DNA of 64,000 nucleotides from an uncultured Eubacteriales bacterium. GTDB lineage: Bacteria > Bacillota > Clostridia > Christensenellales > Aristaeellaceae. The notes beneath the pieces were generated by a model, which made no database searches, was not told the origin of the DNA, and saw only the letters and a program-made list of their open reading frames with translations. The DNA lies in the NCBI GenBank assembly GCA_902765305.1, contig CACWZI010000021.1, positions 61,654 through 125,653 of the forward strand, read 5' to 3'. The stretch's first letter is position 1. Every line of letters starts with the position of its first letter. Positions 61,327 through 64,000 of this stretch are shown here, one piece after another. The position numbers and the translations under genes were made by a program.

Positions 61327-61899
61327 ATGAATAAGCGCGAATTTTCCGTCTTTAACATCACCTTCATAGCGATGATGGCTGCCATGGTCTATGTAGTCAC
61401 GCTGTTCCGCTTTCCGCTGTTGGGCTCCAAGGTTCACTTTGCCAACGCCGTCTGCCTGCTCAGCGGCATACTGCTCGGCCCTCTGCAGGGCGGCCTGGCT
61501 GCCGGCATCGGCTCCGCCTTCTACGACGCCGTGACCGGCTACGATCTCATCAACGTGCTGATCACATTCATCAGCAAATTCGCCATGGCCTGGGTCTGCG
61601 GCTCGGTCCTGGAGAGCCGCATCCACATAAAGGGCAAGGGCCGCATCGACCGCACGGCGCTGGCCTGCGTGTGCGGCGCGCTGACCTACGTGGCGCTGTA
61701 CATGCTGAAGACCTTCATCTACCAGAAATTCGTCTACGGCTATCCCATGGACGCGGTGTGGGCCACCATGGTGGCCAAGCTGATCCCATCGCTGATCAAC
61801 GCCGGCGTGGCCATCGTCGCCGCCCCGCTGTTCTACCACGCCGTCCTGCCCGCCCTGCGCGCCAGCGGCCTACTGAACAAGATGAATCCACAGGTGTGA
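61327..61899 (+). CDS. ECF transporter S component
   Basis: A 190-residue membrane protein with about six helices and the S-component pattern (FNITFIAMMAAMVYVVTLF, then LGSKVHFANAVCLLSGILLGPLQGGLAAGIGSAFYDAVTGYD). It binds a vitamin or related nutrient and works with an EcfA-EcfT module such as the one at the left edge. Divergent pairing with a MocR/PdxR-type regulator suggests vitamin B6 (PdxU-like), an inference. ATG 61327 follows GGGAGG by 8 bases. Confidence 0.9.
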   Translation: MNKREFSVFNITFIAMMAAMVYVVTLFRFPLLGSKVHFANAVCLLSGILLGPLQGGLAAGIGSAFYDAVTGYDLINVLITFISKFAMAWVCGSVLESRIHIKGKGRIDRTALACVCGALTYVALYMLKTFIYQKFVYGYPMDAVWATMVAKLIPSLINAGVAIVAAPLFYHAVLPALRASGLLNKMNPQV

Positions 61900-61915
61900 T
61901 AGATTGCCAGTGAAA

Positions 61916-61952
61916 CAAAGCCTCCGAAAACGCAATGCTTTCGGAGGCTTTG
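61916..61952. terminator. Terminator of the ECF S-component gene
   Basis: A 14-bp perfect stem (CAAAGCCTCCGAAA / TTTCGGAGGCTTTG) with a 9-base loop, 17 bases after the stop; it also stands behind the toxin gene on the minus strand. Confidence 0.85.
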
Positions 61953-61970
61953 TTGATAACTCTTTGCTGC

Positions 61971-62276
61971 CTATAGTTTCCCCTCCAGCGCTTCCAGATC
62001 GGACAGCACGCGTACAATCTGGACATCATTGCCAATGACGCGGTAGAACACGCCATAGCCGCCAATGGGCGCCCTGCGAATGCCCAGTGCCTGGAATACG
62101 GGATGAGGTGTAAGTGCGTAGAGCATGGGATTATCCTCCAGGCGGTCATAGCATAGGGACAGCTTGTCCAGGAAGCCGGCAGCCGCGTCAGGATTGCATA
62201 GCTCCCGGGAAATATATGCGACGATTCCGTCCACATCCGCATCGGCGTTATCGGAGATGATAAGATTATATGCCAT
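61971..62276 (-). CDS. RelE/ParE-family toxin
   Basis: A 101-residue toxin of the RelE/ParE superfamily: YNLIISDNADADVDGIVAYI, a LEDNPMLYALTPHPVFQALGIRRAPIGGYGVFYRV core and the usual hydrophobic end VQIVRVLSDLEAL. It should cleave mRNA at ribosomes or poison gyrase. It overlaps the antitoxin gene by 11 bases. Confidence 0.88.
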   Translation of the reverse strand: MAYNLIISDNADADVDGIVAYISRELCNPDAAAGFLDKLSLCYDRLEDNPMLYALTPHPVFQALGIRRAPIGGYGVFYRVIGNDVQIVRVLSDLEALEGKL

Positions 62277-62526
62277 ACTTCTCCCTTACCGCCTTCAATG
62301 CCTGGCGCGCAGGCTTTGTCTTCCCCGCTTCGATATCCCGAAGCCCCTGCATCAGCTTGATGGCCGCGGTAGACTCCAGCACACGGTCGAAGGCCTCCGT
62401 GGACATGATCACCATATCTGCATAGCCGTTCTTCGTAACGGTGATCGGGCAGGGCGTATCATGGCAAAGCTGAGACACCGCCGTGGTATTCTTCAGGTCC
62501 CTGATGGGGATACACGGATTTAACAT
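62266..62526 (-). CDS. Phd/YefM-family antitoxin
   Basis: An 86-residue antitoxin: IPIRDLKNTTAVSQLC, PITVTKNGYADMVIMSTEAF, typical of Phd/YefM. ATG 62526 follows AGGAGG by 7 bases. A promoter lies just upstream (62558-62586), so the pair is autonomously transcribed. Confidence 0.9.
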   Translation of the reverse strand: MLNPCIPIRDLKNTTAVSQLCHDTPCPITVTKNGYADMVIMSTEAFDRVLESTAAIKLMQGLRDIEAGKTKPARQALKAVREKYGI

Positions 62527-62557
62527 CTCCAAGCCTCCTGCTTTTCATTGTGGGATT

Positions 62558-62586
62558 ATTATACCACGATAAGGAAAGAAACGCAA
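62558..62586 (-). promoter_or_regulatory. Promoter of the Phd-RelE pair
   Basis: On the minus strand TTGCGT (62581-62586) and TATAAT (62558-62563) are 17 bases apart; the promoter lies within the region where the end of mazF should be. Confidence 0.75.
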
Positions 62587-62605
62587 GAGCCTCCAAATAA
62601 CAATC

Positions 62606-62770
62606 TTTGAGCTGATTGGTGATCGGGCAGAATATCGCAAGGCCGGTGTAGCGTTGGAAGCTGCTGTTGCTCACAACCAACGCAGGGCGTCGTCCAACCT
62701 GTTCGTGTCCAGCCTGGGAAGTGAAATCCAGCATAACGATGTCACCCTGTGTGGGCCGGTAATCTGACAT
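62606..62770 (-). pseudogene. Truncated MazF toxin
   Basis: Starts like MazF (YRPTQGDIVMLDFTSQ, VGRRPALVVSN, TGLAIFCPITNQLK) but after about 55 residues the MazF sequence stops and the frame runs into the promoter and start of the Phd-RelE pair. MazF needs the rest (about 110 residues) for its dimer and active site. The gene start overlaps mazE (TGATG). Confidence 0.8.
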
Positions 62771-63015
62771 CAGTCAAACACCTCCAGACCAACTTCCGCG
62801 CCGTAATCAAACTCAACTGGCCGGTAATCGCCTGAATACCTGGCAAACAGGCCATCCAGCGTCTTGCGACGGGGCAGCTTGCGCAGGGTGATCAGATCCT
62901 CCTGTACCTCGATGGACACAGCGTCATTCTCCTGCATATTGGCGGCGTTAAGCACCGCGCGGGGAAGCCTGACAGCCTGACTATTCCCCCACTTCTGAAT
63001 TACAGCCTGAATCAC
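62770..63015 (-). CDS. mazE: MazE-family antitoxin
   Basis: An 81-residue AbrB/MazE-type protein: IQKWGNSQAVRLPRAVL, NDAVSIEVQEDLITLRKL. The start is GTG 63015 after GGAGG; the larger upstream frame adds residues before the SD. It would repress the mazEF operon; with mazF truncated it is an orphan. Confidence 0.87.
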   Translation of the reverse strand: MIQAVIQKWGNSQAVRLPRAVLNAANMQENDAVSIEVQEDLITLRKLPRRKTLDGLFARYSGDYRPVEFDYGAEVGLEVFD

Positions 63016-63140
63016 AGCGCATCCCTCCTTATGGATAGTAGATACAATAGCCACTTGTAAAAGTCGAGAAAGCCCGCAAATACAAGTGATTTTGATACAT
63101 TTATCAACTGATTTTTCTCCACTTTTGCTGTATAATATCA

Positions 63141-64000
63141 GTACAGTCCGAAGCCATCGCGCAGCATAAGCCCCAGCTTATCCGCCTTCTGGAGGAACAC
63201 ATTGATTTTGACAGGCTTATTCCTGTCAGTTTCAAGCTCGCCTTCTACCGCCACATGGGAAGAAAGCACAAATATCACCTTGAAAGCTTCATACGGGCCT
63301 TCGTCGTTCAGAAGGTGCTGGGCATTCCCACAGACACCCTTTTACTCTCGCTGCTGCGTTTATGCGCAGAGCTTCGGGATTTCTGCGGCTTCGATAAGAT
63401 CCCTGACGCTTCCCAGCTTACACGCTTCAGGGACCGGTATTGTTCCTTCCTCGCTCAGATGTTTGAGCATCTTGTCGATCTGACCGAGCCGATCTGCCGT
63501 GAGATTGACCCCAGGAAAGCCGATTACTTCATCTATGATACCACCGGCATCGAACTCCCTGTTGCAGAAAATAACCCCAAGTTCTTCAACACAAAGCTCA
63601 GGGAGGCCAAGAAGCTCGCTAAATCCTACTCGAACTTTGATCCTTACGGGAGGCCAAGAAGCTCGCTAAATCCTACTCGAACTTTGATCCTTACAAGGCC
63701 GTTTATTCCTTCCTGCCTGATGCTGCCAGGGTCAATCCCGACGCCCGCCAACAGTATATCAACGGTCACTTCTGCTATGCCGTCAAGGCCGGCATCGTCA
63801 CCAACGGCCTGGGCATCTGCCGTCACATCGCCTTCTTCGACGATGATTTCAGAAAACGCCACCCGGAGGTTTCCTCTCCCAAGTCCGATTGTCCCGACAA
63901 AGATAAGGAAATCGGGGATTCCGTCTCCCTCAGGCCCATCCTCTCCGATTTCCGGGCCGCTCACCCGAACATCCACTTCAAGTCTTTCCTCGGCGATTCT
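63141..64000 (+). pseudogene. DDE transposase gene, frameshifted and cut by the window edge
   Basis: Read in two frames, the region gives a transposase: VQSEAIAQHKPQLIRLL, FRPVSFKLAFYRHM-like FKLAFYRHMGRKHKYHLES, FGF-like CGFDKIPDASQLTRFRD, catalytic-region YFIYDTTGIELPVAENN, then after the repeat KAVYSFLPDAARVNPDARQQ, GHFCYAVKAGIVTNG and at the edge FKSFLGDS, the second catalytic Asp. A 47-bp duplication (63601-63694) shifts the frame. No ATG, GTG or TTG in frame was found before the conserved start, so initiation is also uncertain. The element's right end is outside. Confidence 0.8.
63601..63694 (+). repeat. 47-bp perfect tandem duplication in the transposase
   Basis: 63601-63647 and 63648-63694 are identical. 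47 is not a multiple of three, so the copy shifts the reading frame; removing one restores it. Confidence 0.95.

Noticed and set aside
63202-63483. A 93-codon Met-initiated frame in the transposase region
   Set aside because: It is out of frame with the transposase and Ser-rich without similarity.

Overview
The window is a stretch of a GC-rich, endospore-lineage Firmicute (class Clostridia; perhaps a Christensenellales-like gut lineage, which is a guess). Signs of this are strong AGGAGG-type ribosome binding sites, GTG and TTG starts, TTGACA/TATAAT promoters, a CtsR box at clpB, a DinR-type LexA box, a SipL-like spore morphogenesis protein, and clostridial families such as DUF1848, C69 dipeptidase and a CadC-type regulator with a separate HMA protein. 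Most of the window is ordinary chromosome. Mobile or decayed DNA is confined to a few spots.

Layout. 1-3.5 kb: end of an ECF transporter module (ecfA2-ecfT) followed by truA, ybaK and a HAD phosphatase. 3.7-5.3 kb: a stand-alone sugar-ABC ATPase and a small membrane protein. 5.4-5.9 kb: a tRNA cluster (Arg-His-Gln-Lys) whose tRNA-Arg gene carries a 22-bp internal duplication. 6-11 kb: secreted metallophosphoesterase, glgB, a double-glycine-leader SH3 peptide and a PAP2 phosphatase. 11-15.2 kb: MATE exporter and a metal-resistance operon (ArsR/CadC type, HMA chaperone, P1B ATPase). 15.3-23.1 kb: a seven-gene operon behind a cobalamin riboswitch, made of an M14-like deacylase, a complete Opp/Nik-type ABC importer and a second binding lipoprotein. 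23.3-30.7 kb: DUF1848 protein, GH13 amylase, HAD protein and a polar amino-acid importer with an unusual fused binding-protein/permease. 30.9-34.5 kb: small regulators, an exported prephenate dehydratase, a MITE-like element, a frameshifted secreted protein and a DUF218 protein. 34.6-48 kb: HD-GYP phosphodiesterase, AlkD-like repair protein, amidohydrolase, FTR-like protein, PrsA-like foldase, Ktr/Trk potassium uptake with 1-phosphofructokinase, C69 dipeptidase, an SSB-like protein with a LexA box, and SipL. 47.9-51.8 kb: thrC diverging from hom-asd. 52-59 kb: frameshifted DEAD-box helicase, GNAT, clpB, murI and an HTH-less LacI-type protein. 59-62 kb: mscS and a MocR-like regulator diverging from an ECF S component. 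62-64 kb: nested toxin-antitoxin genes and a broken DDE transposase that runs off the end.

Functional links. The ECF S component at 61.3 kb would need an energizing module such as the one at the left edge. The B12 riboswitch makes the 15-23 kb operon a candidate corrinoid or cobalt-linked uptake system with its own hydrolase; this is the most interesting system here. c-di-GMP genes appear as one intact HD-GYP gene and two fossil C-terminal fragments (an EAL end behind glgB and a GGDEF end behind the amylase). Perfect tandem duplications of 2, 22 and 47 bp disrupt a helicase, a tRNA and a transposase; they are either real slippage mutations or assembly faults and should be checked against reads.
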